DNA of 64,000 nt from Porogramme epimiltina (lineage: Eukaryota > Basidiomycota > Agaricomycetes > Polyporales > Polyporaceae): NCBI GenBank assembly GCA_900155495.1, contig FTLJ01000274.1, positions 47,177 to 111,176 of the forward strand, given 5' to 3'. Below the pieces are notes generated by a model that ran no database searches, was not told the origin of the DNA, and saw nothing but the letters and a program-made list of their open reading frames with translations. Both the position numbers and the translations under genes were made by a program. Every line of letters starts with the position of its first letter. Positions within the stretch are counted from its first letter, which is position 1. Below, in pieces: positions 1 through 11,905 of this stretch.

Positions 1-606
1 AGCCGTTCGTGAACTTCCCTCCTAAGGTCATGCAGTTTAGCAACTCGGACAAGTCCCGCCTCATGCGCGAGGAGGGAAGGGATCGCGCGACGTCGTTTGG
101 GAAGATCTTTCCCAATGATAGGCACGTAGTCGCAAACGACACGGTACGCGTGTAGAGACGCCATAGGTGTCTGTCATATGCTGAGTACCCGACAGACTTC
201 TACCGTGCTGCAGTTCCGCAACATGGATTTTGCCATGGAACACTGTGTACTTCATGTCGAAGTGCCGCGTCCGGGCGACGGATTCGACCCCGCCGTCAGA
301 ATGGCGCCTAACCCGAGCCGGATCGAAGTATGGATGCTCGCGATGGACACAGAGATGTCTCGCTACATCCCCGGGTCGATGAAGAACGCGCCTTCGCGTC
401 GTCGCCTTCTGACAGTGCTGGAGGTGTCGACGACGAAACCGAGCCAGTCGGATACCTTCGTTTGTCCCTCTGGCCAGTACACCACGCTCGAGTTGGCCTG
501 CCCCACTCATTCGGGCTCCTCGTGCAACGTCGACTTCTGGCAGAGCAAATCGATAGATCAGCGAGCCGGCGAGTGGTCCCCACTCTTGTGCACAAGCATG
601 CGCTGA
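1..606 (+). CDS. But2-domain-like protein, 3' part (5' end outside window)
   Basis: Two exons are visible, up to 143 and 196-606, with a 52-nt intron (144-195). The first codon read in frame starts at base 3 and the stop is TGA at 604-606, so about 183 C-terminal residues are inside the window. The end has a pattern I associate with But2-like C-terminal domains of basidiomycete secreted proteins: LQFRNMDFAMEHC, an I-E-V-W core, then FVCPSG, LELACPTHSG and CNVDFWQSKS, with paired cysteines and a closing aromatic DFWQ. In fission yeast But2 relates to ubiquitin-like (Uba3) binding, but most basidiomycete members are uncharacterised and extracellular or cell-wall associated. The N-terminus, where a signal peptide or membrane anchor would lie, is missing. 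The splice join is supported by phase and by the stop (TAG) met if the intron is read through. Family call is from memory of the pattern. Confidence 0.6.
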
Positions 607-2323
607 CCTCTCTGTAGGTGTGTACATGATGCAACATCCCTATCGCGCACGACGAGACCCGTCATAGTCACAGACTCCATTTCGGAGTGTGTTATGGTGT
701 TGCTGTGTTTCTCCTTCCCCGCGACAGACCGAGTAGTGCCGTCCTGTATGATAGACTTCAGTATCTCATGACCGATCCCCGCCCTTCCATCTGATTCGTG
801 TTGGCACTGGCTCGCTCAAAGCACGTTTTGTCAACAACTGAGCATAGTACATACTGAACCTCGACGAGAGATTCTCCGAGAGCCATCTTTGCCTAAGCGG
901 ATCTTCCCCGCCGCCAAAAGGTCATCCTCGGGGCGGCAGGAGCGGACGCTGCGATAGCCAGCTTGTGGCGGCGGCGGCAGCTCATCTGAGACAAGTCTGA
1001 GACAACTCGACAACCAGTGAGGAAAGATCTCACGTGATGCCCCGCTTGGCCGATCACTGCGCTACGACGACGCGCCGCTCTTGTCCATCGCTCCATGCGC
1101 CCTCTCAGGGCCCAAGATTCAAGTTGCAGCCCGGAAGGGTACGATAAGGACCACCGTACGTACGTCTGGCCGAGAGAAGCACCGTCCCGTGTCTAACAAG
1201 ATTCAGGTTATCACCAGAGGCACTGATAGCGTCCCTGCTACGCCGCTCAGTCTGCGGTCGAGAGCACGACAGGACCGAGTGCCGACAGATCACAGGCTGC
1301 AGCATTGTCAACTTGCCCTTCGGCTCGCGCACGGGTATCGGAGCCTCCCTATGCCCCAGCTTGCAGTACGGGGCTATACCGCTTGCGCGGTCAGCGTGTG
1401 ATTCGCCGAGCGCAATGGTGACGCAATGATCAACCCCGCGCTGGCCGTCCGGCGACGAAACCCCAAGCGGTCGTGCGGAGGCCCCAGTGAGGACCCCAAG
1501 GACCCGATCACGGATAGTTCGTGACCGGGCTGATGGTGTCCGCGCGCCGAAACCTCACTCTAAACCTAGCTTGGTCGGTGTCGGGCACTCGTCGGTTACG
1601 GACCGACGGTGGTCGATGGGGTCGATGGGACTACGGAGCTTCCGGCACGCGCGATCTGGATGGTTATTTCCCAAACATCCAAGTGGTAAGTGATCCTACG
1701 AGTCTCTTGAACGGCGGCCGAGGCTCTAACCTTTGATCCGTGCCTGCCAGACTCGAAGATCCCTATACCATCCTCATTTTTCGGACGAGCTATGGACGTC
1801 TGAGGAACGACCATCCGGACACAGGGTTGTATTTTACCAGAGCTTCTCTTGTTGAGTTGGTACGTTCCATATTCCGCTAACTATGACTCGTTGGTCTCAT
1901 CTCAAGTTTCCTAGATGTGAATGATGTCGACGGGCTACATCTGCACTACCAATATGATGCTGGCGCAATGTCGAAACACTCAGGTCTCCCACGGCTCGGG
2001 CGTGCGCATGCTCTCTGATGTGCGCTAGACCCTCGTTAGGCACCAAACCGCTCAGGATGAGATCTGCAGGACCATCACCGTATGCGATGCACGACAGTGA
2101 TGGCTCTCGGGTGTTTCTCCCTCCCTCAGCTTTCGGCAAGATTTCCCATCTGTGAACGATATGCCCTTCGCCGCATACAGCGTAGCCCACATGGTGGGTG
2201 ATTCACGCACAGCCCACCGAGCAGTTGCTATCGAGGCACCACGGCCGAGTAAGTCCCCCAGTGCTCGTGGGATCGCGGATATAATGGTGACCGGCGCGTT
2301 AGGTGCAAGGATAGGACCCCACA
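607..2323. other. Intergenic, no gene recognised
   Basis: Only short overlapping open frames without recognisable domains. It should contain the 3'UTR of the gene ending at 606 and the promoter of the 7-TM gene starting at 2324. I see no transposon ends or tandem repeats. Confidence 0.6.
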
Positions 2324-3612
2324 ATGCCTGGCCCCTACGCTCCCCCTGGTGAAACCGCCGACGACCTCTGGTTCGAGAAGTCCAACTTCGTTGGCGCCGT
2401 CCTCGGTGGTGTTGCATACGGTACTTCCACCTCCACCTCCCGTGCCGCTCCACCCTGTTGACCATCCTACCATCTTCCAGGCGTTCATGCAGCCGTCTTT
2501 ATCGCTTGCTTCACCTCCATCCTCGGCAGCACACACTCAAGTGCCAAGCAGCGCGCACGGGGTAACTGGCTCCTCGCATTCATCACCCTTCTCTTCGCTC
2601 TCGCTACCATCAACGTTGCCTGCAACACCCGGTTCACCCAGCTCCAGTTCATCGACAACCGCAACTTCCCTGGAGGCCCCAATGCGTGGCTGTTTGCGTT
2701 CTACAGCATCGGCGTGAACACTGCGGGTAACGCGTCATACGTCATCGCCAACGCTTTCACCGATGGTCTCTTGGTCGGTCCTTTTGCGGTCTCGTTAGTT
2801 TGCGCCCAATGCTGACCGGGGACCTGATGTTCGCAGCTGTGGCGTACGTACGTGGTGTGGAACACGTTGTGGGTCATCGCGTTCCCCTTCCTCGTCTTCC
2901 TCGGTTCTACAGGTGAGCGTCGTCCCCCAATGTCTACTTCCGCCCTTCGTCCGTGCAGACCGCCAGTTTGCTGATTATGGGGTGTTCAGCGATGGGCATC
3001 TTGACCCTGTTCCAAGCATCCCGGCCCGACGCTTCCCTCTGGACACACACCACCATCCAGTTCTCCCTCCCGTACTTCTCCATCTCCATCGCTCTCAACA
3101 CCCTCCTCACCCTCCTCCTCGTCGGCCGTCTGCTGTACATGAGCCGGAAAGCGAGCCGGTCTCTGGGACAGCAGCATGCTGCGACGTACATTTCTGTTGC
3201 GTCGATGCTTGTGGAGTCTGCTGCGCCGTACACGATCACGAGCTTGATCTTCATCATCACGTATGCGCGGAACAGCTACGTGCAGAACCTTGTTCTTCCT
3301 GTACTGTCTCAGATCATGGTGAGTAGTGTTATAACGGATGGTCTAGGACGTGTGCTGACTATCTGGGTTGCTCTATAGTGCATCAGCCCCGAGTTCATCA
3401 TCCTTCGTGTCGCCACCGGTCGCGCAGTCACAAGCAAGCCGTACAGCAGCTCCCTTCCTTCTCTCCAGGCCGCACCCGGGCACACACCCCACCGCCTCGA
3501 GAAGTTCTCTGGGAGCGGCATGACGACGATGTCTATGGAGATGTCCAAGGTATCTGGGTCGATGACCTTCGCCGCGTCGTCGAAGTCGGAGATCTACAGC
3601 AAGGATGTTTGA
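2324..3612 (+). CDS. Seven-transmembrane basidiomycete orphan membrane protein
   Basis: Five exons: 2324-2420, 2481-2773, 2837-2912, 2990-3318, 3379-3612, giving 342 aa. Phases match at every join. The third intron is drawn to end at 2989 because that acceptor restores LGSTAMGILTLFQ. Hydrophobic segments lie at about residues 22-48, 61-80, 101-130, 140-165, 175-206, 221-247 and 252-275, so the topology is 7-TM. After TM3 comes the signature ADG/TDGLLLWRTYVVW, which I know from a very large Agaricomycete-specific family of receptor-like membrane proteins with no assigned ligand. The tail is short, serine-rich and cytoplasmic by the usual topology. The exon 2 donor (GTCGGT) is weak; it was chosen because it gives the family motif. 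Function unknown; a receptor role is only an inference from topology. Confidence 0.8.
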
Positions 3613-4184
3613 GTCGGGCCGGGGTTTCGCGTCTCTTCACTACTTTATTATTGGTGTCAACCGCCTTGCATTCACTCGTCGATAGTTGCCTCTACGCCGA
3701 TGTGTTACCACTCCTTCATCTCTTCCTCGAGCCCGCAGACGCTTTCGTCGACAGGCTCAGAGATTATTTATTACCTATACGTACTCGATCTCTATCTCAT
3801 CAGTCGACTACACTGTATTCCCTTTTGTTTATCAGCCTTGACATGTTCGCAGGCCAGTCCAATGTTGTAGGTAATAAATACACCATCCCAACGACTTTAT
3901 GAGTTCCGCCTGGTGTGTCGTGGCAACTAGTGAAACTCAGCGTGTTTTACGTGAGATAGTTATGTCTTACGGCGTGCCAGTCCATCTGAACTTCAATATG
4001 AGCTAAGCTACTTGAAACGAGCCTGACGACACTAAAACCCAGTAGCAATATACGTTGTTGTGATACGAACATAGAGCTACCACTCATGCGAGAGATCGGT
4101 GTAGTGGGAAAGCATCATATTACATTTATGCAGCCTCTGGGAGACCACGGATACAGAATATGTGTGACAAATGATATACAAAGA
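3613..4184. other. Intergenic between convergent genes
   Basis: About 570 bp between the stop codons of the 7-TM gene (+) and the GNAT gene (-). It holds both 3'UTRs; no other feature seen. Confidence 0.6.
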
Positions 4185-5238
4185 CTACTCGGCCTTCTCG
4201 GTATGCTTGATAAATACGCCATGCTCGAAGCTCGACCCCTCAGCAATCCAAGGGATTGTTCCTTGTCCCGCCATCGTGTATCCAACGGCCTCGTAGTACT
4301 TAGCCGCGTCCTGGCAACACAGATGAGCGACGACGATACCACGTGAGGAAATGTTCTCACCCCCTTAACCATGGTCTCCAAACAGGTAGGGACGCCAGCT
4401 GCGCGAGCCTACGGCACCATCAAAAGAAGTCAATAATCATGTGCCACAGCCGCACACATGCTACCCACCTTCTCTTCACCTGCCTTCAGGAGAGCTTTCC
4501 CTACGCCTTTCTTCTGGCACGACCTCTTCACGCCAATGAGTTGGAGATGATACGAGCCACGCTTCACGTCGGGACCGAGGATGTCCTTGTCGAGGCCGTT
4601 GTAGGCTTCCAACATCTGGTGTCCCATTACCACGTTCGTCAGCGATCATACCGCAAAAAGCATGTACGGACACACCTTCGTCCAATAGTCACGAGTGGGC
4701 TGATCCAGCTTCTCCATAAGCTGGTTCCACCCCATGTTGAGTTGTTTCTCACTGTGACGTTCTAAGTTGACTCGACACGTGCGTGAGATCAGACAACTCA
4801 CGTCGACAGCCACCATTGACCCGGTCCAAACCTAAGGGTTATTAAGATCGACTATTCGAAGCCGATGGACGCATGGACTTACCAAACTGCAACGCCAACC
4901 ACTCCCTCATCAGGAAGCTCAGCGACGTGAACTTCTCCCTCGCCCGTGAGCGCAGCGTCCACGTGCGCGTGGTGCATCGGCAATTGGAGTGACTTGTCGT
5001 TCATAAGCGCACCAGCAAAGAACTCTGAAACGCAAAGGGATATATGGACCATCAGGTCGAGACGACAGCTGTGTGACGATCGAGGATGACCCACGGTAGT
5101 TGAATGCATCCGCCAACACCTCGCAATAAGCCTCAACCTCCTCCTCTGAAACCACCTTCAGACAAATGTACAATGCAGATCACAGACGACACAACACTCA
5201 CTCGAGGGGTTTATCACTTGGCGGACCTGCACAGACAT
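4185..5238 (-). CDS. GNAT-family N-acetyltransferase
   Basis: Eight small exons on the minus strand: 5238-5202, 5145-5095, 5024-4883, 4831-4802, 4751-4676, 4615-4469, 4408-4361, 4310-4185. They join in phase to 218 aa, the usual size for a stand-alone fungal GNAT protein. Motif A, which binds the acetyl-CoA pyrophosphate, is seen as LQLIGVKRSCQKKGVGKALL with Q-K-K-G-V-G at residues 146-151. Motif B is seen near the end as the KYYEAVGY segment, preceded by the PTCLET strand. The VGVAVWFGPGQ segment around residue 75 is typical of the fungal subgroup. The acceptor substrate cannot be told from sequence. The exon 5/6 junction is the least certain: a 60-nt intron was preferred over a 36-nt alternative. 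Probably soluble, cytosolic. Confidence 0.85.
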
Positions 5239-6544
5239 GGCTTCAGTGTAGCGCGGGTTGGGCGTCTGGGGGAGAACGTTGCAAAGGGGAGGAGTGGATG
5301 GAGGGCGTGTTCCGATGAGCTCTATATCTACTCAACGGGGCACAGGTACTTACTCTGATCCGCTGGAATGTAGGTCAAGGCCGTGGTCGGGGGATGGGCG
5401 GCGCCGGCATCTGGCGCTTGACGGCCTTCGATGCACACTGCGACTCCAACAGCGCTCACTGATTGCATCGTCCACACGTTCGACGCTCCGGATCCAGCTT
5501 CAAGCGCACGAAGGACCCTGGACACCTAGGACAGTTCGAGGGCGGAACTCCCGTAAGGCTAGGGAACCGTGATCTATCAACTAGATATCTTGTTTTCTTT
5601 TGCAAAACACGCAAACCCAGTAGCTTCGATTGATGATCAAGCCACTGGTTCACTCTTCTAAGCATTTCCCAGCCAATAGCTCGAGGGTCTCATCACTCAC
5701 CAACAACTGTGACCACACGACTCCAAACCGGACCATGATCTTCTGGCCGGGTATACACCCTCGATAGCCGGGCTTCTTCGAGGGAATGAGAAGCTCCCAT
5801 CCCCCTTGTTGACAACTCCTGTCCCTTGCTAAGAGCGCTGTTCAACCGCTGACGCAACCCCGTACGATGGCGAAATAGAGCCAAATGAAAGGAGGGAGAC
5901 AGTACGGCATACATCATACACAAATGGCCCGCATCGGTGCCAGCATGATCGCCATAGCCTCTTCTCTCCTCCGCCCAGAACCCGAGCTATCATCGCCGCG
6001 TGTGCCCTAAATTACAGGCGGCAGGGAAGTACGTACTGATGGGAGAATGTATGGGTCGTCCGAATCAACGCTTTAGGTCTGCAGTTTGAAGCTCTGAAGC
6101 TTGGCTCGGTGTAGACTTGGGCCTTAACTTTTACTTGCTGGAGTGGAATAGGACTGTCGAGAAATACGTTGTGCAGCGCAGAGTCATCCAAGGAGATACG
6201 GCGGCTTTCGCCCTGTGTGGAGGCCTGAAAGCTCCGGGCCAGCGGGCGCCAGCGGGTTGACTAGCTGCAACGCGCTCAGATAATCTTGATATGGCAAAAC
6301 AAAACACCGATACAACTTCCGAGCTGATCGCCCGTTATGACAAACGATCCACCGCACCTCTCTTCTACGACTTTCAAGAGCCAAGTCTGCATATTTAGTA
6401 CCATCTAACTGTCATATATATCTACAAGCAGCGTAAGGATGGCCATTGGTTTCTTTCACTGTATTCTTACCCTCATAGATCTAGCCTATAGGCACAACCT
6501 CAACATTAGATCTTTCCCTGACACTCTACGGGCTCTGTTAACAA
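5239..6544. other. Intergenic between divergent genes
   Basis: 1.3 kb between the start codons of the GNAT gene (-) and the WD40 gene (+), so it should hold both promoters. No conserved frame, repeat or RNA gene recognised. Confidence 0.5.
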
Positions 6545-8935
6545 ATGTCGCAGGGGGCTGATAGTAGTATGGCCCCACCAGAACGGCAAGGGCCGTGGCT
6601 GAACCATCTCGACGGTCTGTTGGCACACTTTCGGACAATGATAGACATCGAGGGTTTCGGAGAGAACGACAAAGAAGAGAAGATTTTCTTAAAGATCCTA
6701 CAAGATACTATAGAAGTTGTCCGCAACGCCGAGAAGCAACGTGCCCGCGACTTGTCTCATGTCGTAGAACGCGCTCACGCTGTCATCAGTGAAGCACTCA
6801 AATATGCCTACCATGAACCCGGCAACTTCGAGAGCGTCCCCCTTTTTGCCTACTCAAGCGCTCTCCCAAAAGTGACCGACAGCTTACAGATGGCTGGTAC
6901 GCAGGGGGAAAGTCTTCCTCTACGTCACTGACATGATTTTCTCAAAGGATCTGATATCATCGAGAGCTTCATGGACTTTTACACCCGGTATCTTCAACCC
7001 GGTGCTCGTACGTCACCTCTACCCTAGATCATGGTACAGAGTTCCTGATACCCCCCTTTCCAATAGCTCGACCAGAGCTCCCGGACTTCGCCAAGACCAA
7101 GTCTTGGATCGCTTCTCCGCGGCCATATCCACAGTCGACACGTCTTTCTCGATTCCGTGACAATACGCCGGCGAGCCCTTCAAGCGCAACGCCCCTAGCG
7201 CAATCGGTATTTCAGGCCCGTGCACAACTCAGCGTCGGCTTCCTCAAGCCACCTTTGGCAATGTCGATCTCCTCTGGAGGTTCCATTCTCGCCATGTCAC
7301 TCACCGCTGGGTATCGCGATTACAATCCCGTCTTGACGTACTACCGCCTTCCAGACAGCGACTGGGACCTCAAGTACGGCCAGCACGCTTACCATATGGA
7401 ACCGGGCCTGTCTAGCTTTGGAAATCACCTCACCACCGACGAAGACCGGAGTCTGATCTGGATGGCGGACCATAAACGGGTGAAGTCGTTCTCCTGGGCG
7501 AACACTACCGACAACGACGATCCTCCAACGAAGCTTCCGAATGTCCACACGTTGAACTGTGGCGACGAGGAATACAAGGGTCCAATCGCAGTCCTTCCCG
7601 GCGGTCGCCTCGCACGAGCAGGCAAAGGTCGCGCGGCGATCTGGAACATCGACGCGCTGGAGACGCACCAGGACCTCCCTGCAGGTGCGCATCTCGGAGG
7701 AACCTTCGACCCCGAGGGCTCATGGAGAAACAAGAGACCTATCGAGCTGTCGGCGGGCAGTGTGCCATACACGGTGGTGGCGTTCGCTGACGACACGACG
7801 TACGAGCCCATGGTGTGGCACTATCACTCGGACACGGGCCATCTTCTGTGCGGCGAGCGGCAGGTCGAAACGCAGGGGTACTCGTGCGTCGCGCTGGACC
7901 TGAACGACGGCGGGCGCCGCGCCGCGCGCTACCTGGGCCACGGACACGACGTGGAGCACTTCGCGACGAGCGCGGGGGACCCGAACGTGTTCTGGACGTC
8001 GTGCGCGGACGGCGCTGCGCGGATGTTCGACGTGCGTCGGCCGTTGCCTGTGCTCACCCTGGTCACGGAATCCAACGGGGAAGCTTGCGCGGATGTCGTG
8101 TGGGTACACCCCGATGGGATTCCCGGTGGGTGCTCTTCGTGTATTTCCGAACATGAGATGGTTCTTAAAGCCTATCTTTGCAATACAGCGTTATTCACTG
8201 GGGCAGAGCGGTCACAGCAAGTCAAGTTGTGGGACATTCGCTCGCGTGCATGCGTTTATGAACTCTCTACTGGAAACAACGGGGTTAAGTCGATGGTATG
8301 GCACGACCGTCTCTCGCAACTCATCGTTGCAACGGAGCGTGGTACCGGATATGGCGCGGGGGCCCCCAATTCCTTTAGGGCCGCGAAGATCCCTCCATGG
8401 GCCACACGCCAAGCTGTCAAGGATGCCGCCAATGCACTAAACAACGTTGTCAACACAGCGAGTCCTGGTGCGTCACAGCCCGAGGCGAACGAGCCCAACT
8501 CTCCGGCAGTGAGAAGCGCTCCTCTTCAGCGCGATTGCGAAGACGACGAGGAAGCGAGTATTTCAGACAGCGGGTCCGAGGAGGAAGGCGAGGGTGAAGA
8601 TGAGGATGAGGAGTCTGAAGATGATGACGAGGGGTCCCAAGACGAAGACTACGAGTCCGACTCCGCCGAGGAGATGTCCGAAGACCAGGAGGATGATCCT
8701 GACGATATCGACGAACAATACTCTAAAGACAAGCGATGGATCACCCGAGCGTTCCACAATGAGAGGTTCTTCGGATATGCATACGACGCAGGAACTTCTG
8801 TCCTCAGTGGGTGCACCTCTTCGTCTCATGTGTGACGGAATCAGTGAGCTTAGTATGTCATCAGTGTGGTATCAGTTCAGGGAGAAACCGGATTGGCGTA
8901 TGCCTCATACCTGGGATGCATGGAATTCGTTTTAG
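6545..8935 (+). CDS. WD40-type protein with acidic C-terminal region
   Basis: Five exons: 6545-6896, 6948-7007, 7067-8125, 8189-8806, 8865-8935, giving 719 aa. The N-terminal ~190 residues are helical then basic/Ser-rich. Residues about 200-500 carry degenerate WD repeats, clearest as VFWTSCADGAARMFDVRRP and SQQVKLWDIRSRACVYEL, and the closing strand AGTSVLMWYQF is rebuilt by the last intron. An acidic run rich in E, D and S lies at about 607-670, between the propeller blades and the last strand. The intron at 8126-8188 is 63 nt with no stop, so unspliced it looks coding; splicing restores ALFTGAERSQQVKLWD. WD40 propellers are scaffolds; no enzyme or partner can be named. The acidic stretch is compatible with a histone- or chromatin-binding role (inference only). 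Confidence 0.75.
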
Positions 8936-9128
8936 GATCTACGCATATCTTTTCCGTGTTTCATTAGAAATGTTGTACTTTTATACTTTTGAGGATGATG
9001 CGTCCGACGACCCAACCTGAGTGAAAGTTCACGGCAATTTATACAAATTTTGCATTCGAGTCGACTTCACAACTATGGCCCCGGGCATGATACATGAGCT
9101 TCGAGACTATATACGTACACGCGCGATG

Positions 9129-10152
9129 TTATATGTCATGAGTGAGGAAATCTCCAACATGTTTCATGTACAACTCCCTCTCCTCGTACTGCGGCATGTG
9201 GCTCGATTCCGAGAATGTGTACCACTTGACTTTCGATTGAATCTCTTTGAAGAAAGGTTCGACGACACTGTCCTGAGCCTCATCGTAGCGTCCGTTGAGA
9301 AGCAGGGTTGGCACCGAGATCTTATGAAGCTCAGGAATGACGGACCACTCCTTCAAAGAGCCCGTTATATGAAACTCCGATGGACCATTCCTGGAAAGTG
9401 TTACGTTCAGCGACAAGGTTGCTGCTCGTCACAAGAAACTCACATCGTGTAGTAGACCGTTGGATCCTTCGCGAGCTCCGCGAATGTGTCCGTCACGTCT
9501 TTAGGCATTGGGTTTAGACGGCAGACATGGCGAGCGTAGAACACCTCCATGGCGTCCTGGTATTCCTTCGAGTCCGTAGTTCCATCCTTCTCATGCTTGG
9601 TCAGAGTATCCTTTGACACCGGGTCAGTTTCGTCAACGCCTCTGGTAAGGGGAAGGATAGCCTCACCTGCACATCCCTGGGAAGAGCGAGACGGAGGCGG
9701 TTGGCTGTCTCGACCCAGAGCACCATGCTCGCCGGCGAGTTGGAGATAACGAGTCGACGCAGCCCCTTCGGCTGGGTCGTCGCAAACCGCGAGCCGAGCA
9801 TACCGCCCCACGACTGTCCGAGCACATCGTAGTTGTCATGAATGTCAAGATGGTCGAGGAGGTTATGCAACTCGTCGATGAAAAGCTGCTCCGTCCAAAA
9901 GCTCGTGTCCCCATTTTTCTCCTGTAGATGGGTGGAGCGTCCGCATCCAATCTGGTCGTAGAGGATCACCGGGATCTCATGCGTCTTGACGAGATCGGCG
10001 ATGGAGAGGAGATAACTGTGTGTGACGCCGGGACCACCATGGAGGACGACGAGAGGCACCCGGGTGCTCGACTTGATGTCTCCGAAGACCTTGTACCAAG
10101 TCTTGCAGGTCTTTTCGATGCCAGAGATCTTGAATTCGACTTCTCCCTCCAT
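9129..10152 (-). CDS. Proline iminopeptidase-type alpha/beta hydrolase (peptidase family S33)
   Basis: Three exons, 10152-9667, 9610-9444 and 9390-9129, give 304 aa. The oxyanion motif HGGPG is at residues 38-42, the nucleophile elbow GQSWGG at 112-117 (Ser114), the acid in GRYDEA at Asp254, and the histidine in SSHMP at His282, so the full catalytic triad is present. Length and motif spacing fit the fungal proline iminopeptidase / L-amino-acid amidase group, which removes N-terminal proline or hydrolyses small amino-acid amides. No signal peptide is seen, so it should be cytosolic. The ATG at 10152 was preferred to an in-frame ATG at 10188 because a TATAAAG-like box ends only about 13 nt from the latter. 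It is convergent with the WD40 gene (193 bp apart). Several Agaricomycete paralogues exist, so exact substrate is open. Confidence 0.9.
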
Positions 10153-10200
10153 GGTGAGTGATAACACAGCGGGATCTAAAGTGGGCACTCACGGTGGCGG

Positions 10201-10209
10201 CTTTATATA
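10201..10209 (-). promoter_or_regulatory. TATA-like box upstream of the S33 hydrolase gene
   Basis: Minus-strand TATATAAAG lies about 50 bp upstream of the ATG at 10152, a usual fungal spacing. Sequence match only. Confidence 0.35.
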
Positions 10210-11004
10210 TGTAAATCTCTCCGATGCTATTCGGAGCGCAGCCCACGTGCTATCGCCGAGTCGATGTATGCATGTGCAACCGATAGGAATACGAAATCCG
10301 TTTCGGAGCATTAAATTTAGGCCATTGTATTAGGCTGCAGCTCCAGTGAGATGCAGAACTTAAGTACACCTTAGTAACTCCGAGCCCGACTCTAGAAGCA
10401 TAAGCACACGTACCGAGTTCCAACTCCCCAGAGTCGCCTATCCCAGCTCGTTTTCCAGGCCCCCACGGCAGGGGGTCTGCTATCAACCACTTGCAAGCCA
10501 ATGCCTTCGGTGGATTATCTTGAAATCGAGCACGAAACTGAGACCATTCTTACACGTCGGATTGTTGCTTGATTCGTTGATTATTCTGAGTCAATTTGGG
10601 GGCACAGGGAGCCATAGGGGAACACGCGAAGATAGGAGGTAGACGCAAGCGATCATAGCAGAGATGAAAGCGATGGTGGCAGAGATCCGTGAGGGTAGTG
10701 GGCCGCATGTAGTGCACTGTCAAGCATATCGAAACACGCAACTCGGCAACGCGATACGCCACTATTATGAGGCGGGCTTTCGGGCTTTATTCCTTCCTTT
10801 TACCTAGCCGGTAAGTTAATCATCCACGATCACTCGTATTCCCACGTGCTCAGTGTGATCACATACCTTCACTTTCATGCACTTGCAAGTCTGTTCCTGT
10901 CACCAACATTCACAGCGTTTTATCCAGATGGTAGATAATTTGCTCCCAGGTACCTAGCCAGTATGGCCCAGTCCTGTGATCACTCATGTCCACTCAGCAC
11001 GACG

Positions 11005-11097
11005 GTCATGCCTCTCTGAGCGCAGCATGTGCGCAGTCGTGCATCTCCGAGCGTAGCGCACACATAGTCATGCATCTCCGAGCGCAGCGCAGGTAGG
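11005..11097. repeat. Tandem repeat, three copies of about 31 bp
   Basis: Copies start at 11005, 11036 and 11067. Each opens with GTCRTGC and contains the core TCTCYGAGCGYAGC. The copies differ at a few positions, so the array is not recent. No role evident. Confidence 0.75.
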
Positions 11098-11905
11098 GGT
11101 TTGAGCGGGGGCATGCAGCGTGTGGAAGGAGTCGCAATAGAACCATGCTCAGTGCGTGCTTGCTCACCCCCGGAGGGCGATGGCGTAGAGGAGGAAGGGG
11201 AGAGCTTGAGGGACTCTGAGGGCGCCATGGTGGGGGGTGAAGAGAAGGCAAAAGGCGCGGATGCGGCGGGGTGGGTGCGGGAGTGGACGCGGCGAATGGG
11301 GAGGCGGGTGGGGTGGTTGAGGCCCCGGGAAACGGCAGCGCGACGCTCGAGGAGTCACCGTTCCACCGCGCAGAGTCGCTTGCAGTCGTTCCCTTCCGCA
11401 CGGCATGACGGACGGCATAGCGAGCAGGGCGGGCGGGCACGGTGGGTTCGCACCCACGGCCGGAGCTGGCGAAATGCACGCTCCCGCTGGCACATAGAAG
11501 ACATAAACAACTTCCCCGTTAGGCAAGTGCGTAGCAGTCACCAGAAAGAGCCGTTCAGTGGGCATTAGGCTTGCTGGATGCCTAGCGCTGATATTCTTTT
11601 AAGTAAGATACATCCAAGCATCTGCGACGGGGGACTTTTTTCACACCTAGTAGAGTAGAATATACAAATGGCCTGACAGGAAAGCGACAACAAGACAAAG
11701 CAGGTAGGGTATAATACATTCTGTACGGTCGCACATTAGAAGCTACACCAAGCTCAGAAACGAAACGAAACAGCTCACCGTACATTAATAAGAATAACGC
11801 GGAAGGTACCCTCTGACAAGACTTCAATCCAAAGTCCGGTCCACACATCTTCCACTATCCGAATCCCGATCCCTCTCCTAATTGCACCAAACGTGTACAC
11901 GCAGC

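Larger units (their letters stand above)
10153..11905. other. Intergenic with a short tandem repeat
   Basis: 1.75 kb upstream of the S33 hydrolase and downstream of the 781-aa gene. Open frames at 11006-11568 on both strands are proline/arginine-rich shadows of GC-rich DNA without a domain. A three-copy tandem repeat is listed separately. Confidence 0.5.

Noticed and set aside
11006..11568. Proline/arginine-rich frames on both strands
   Set aside because: Mutual shadows of a GC-rich segment; no family features.
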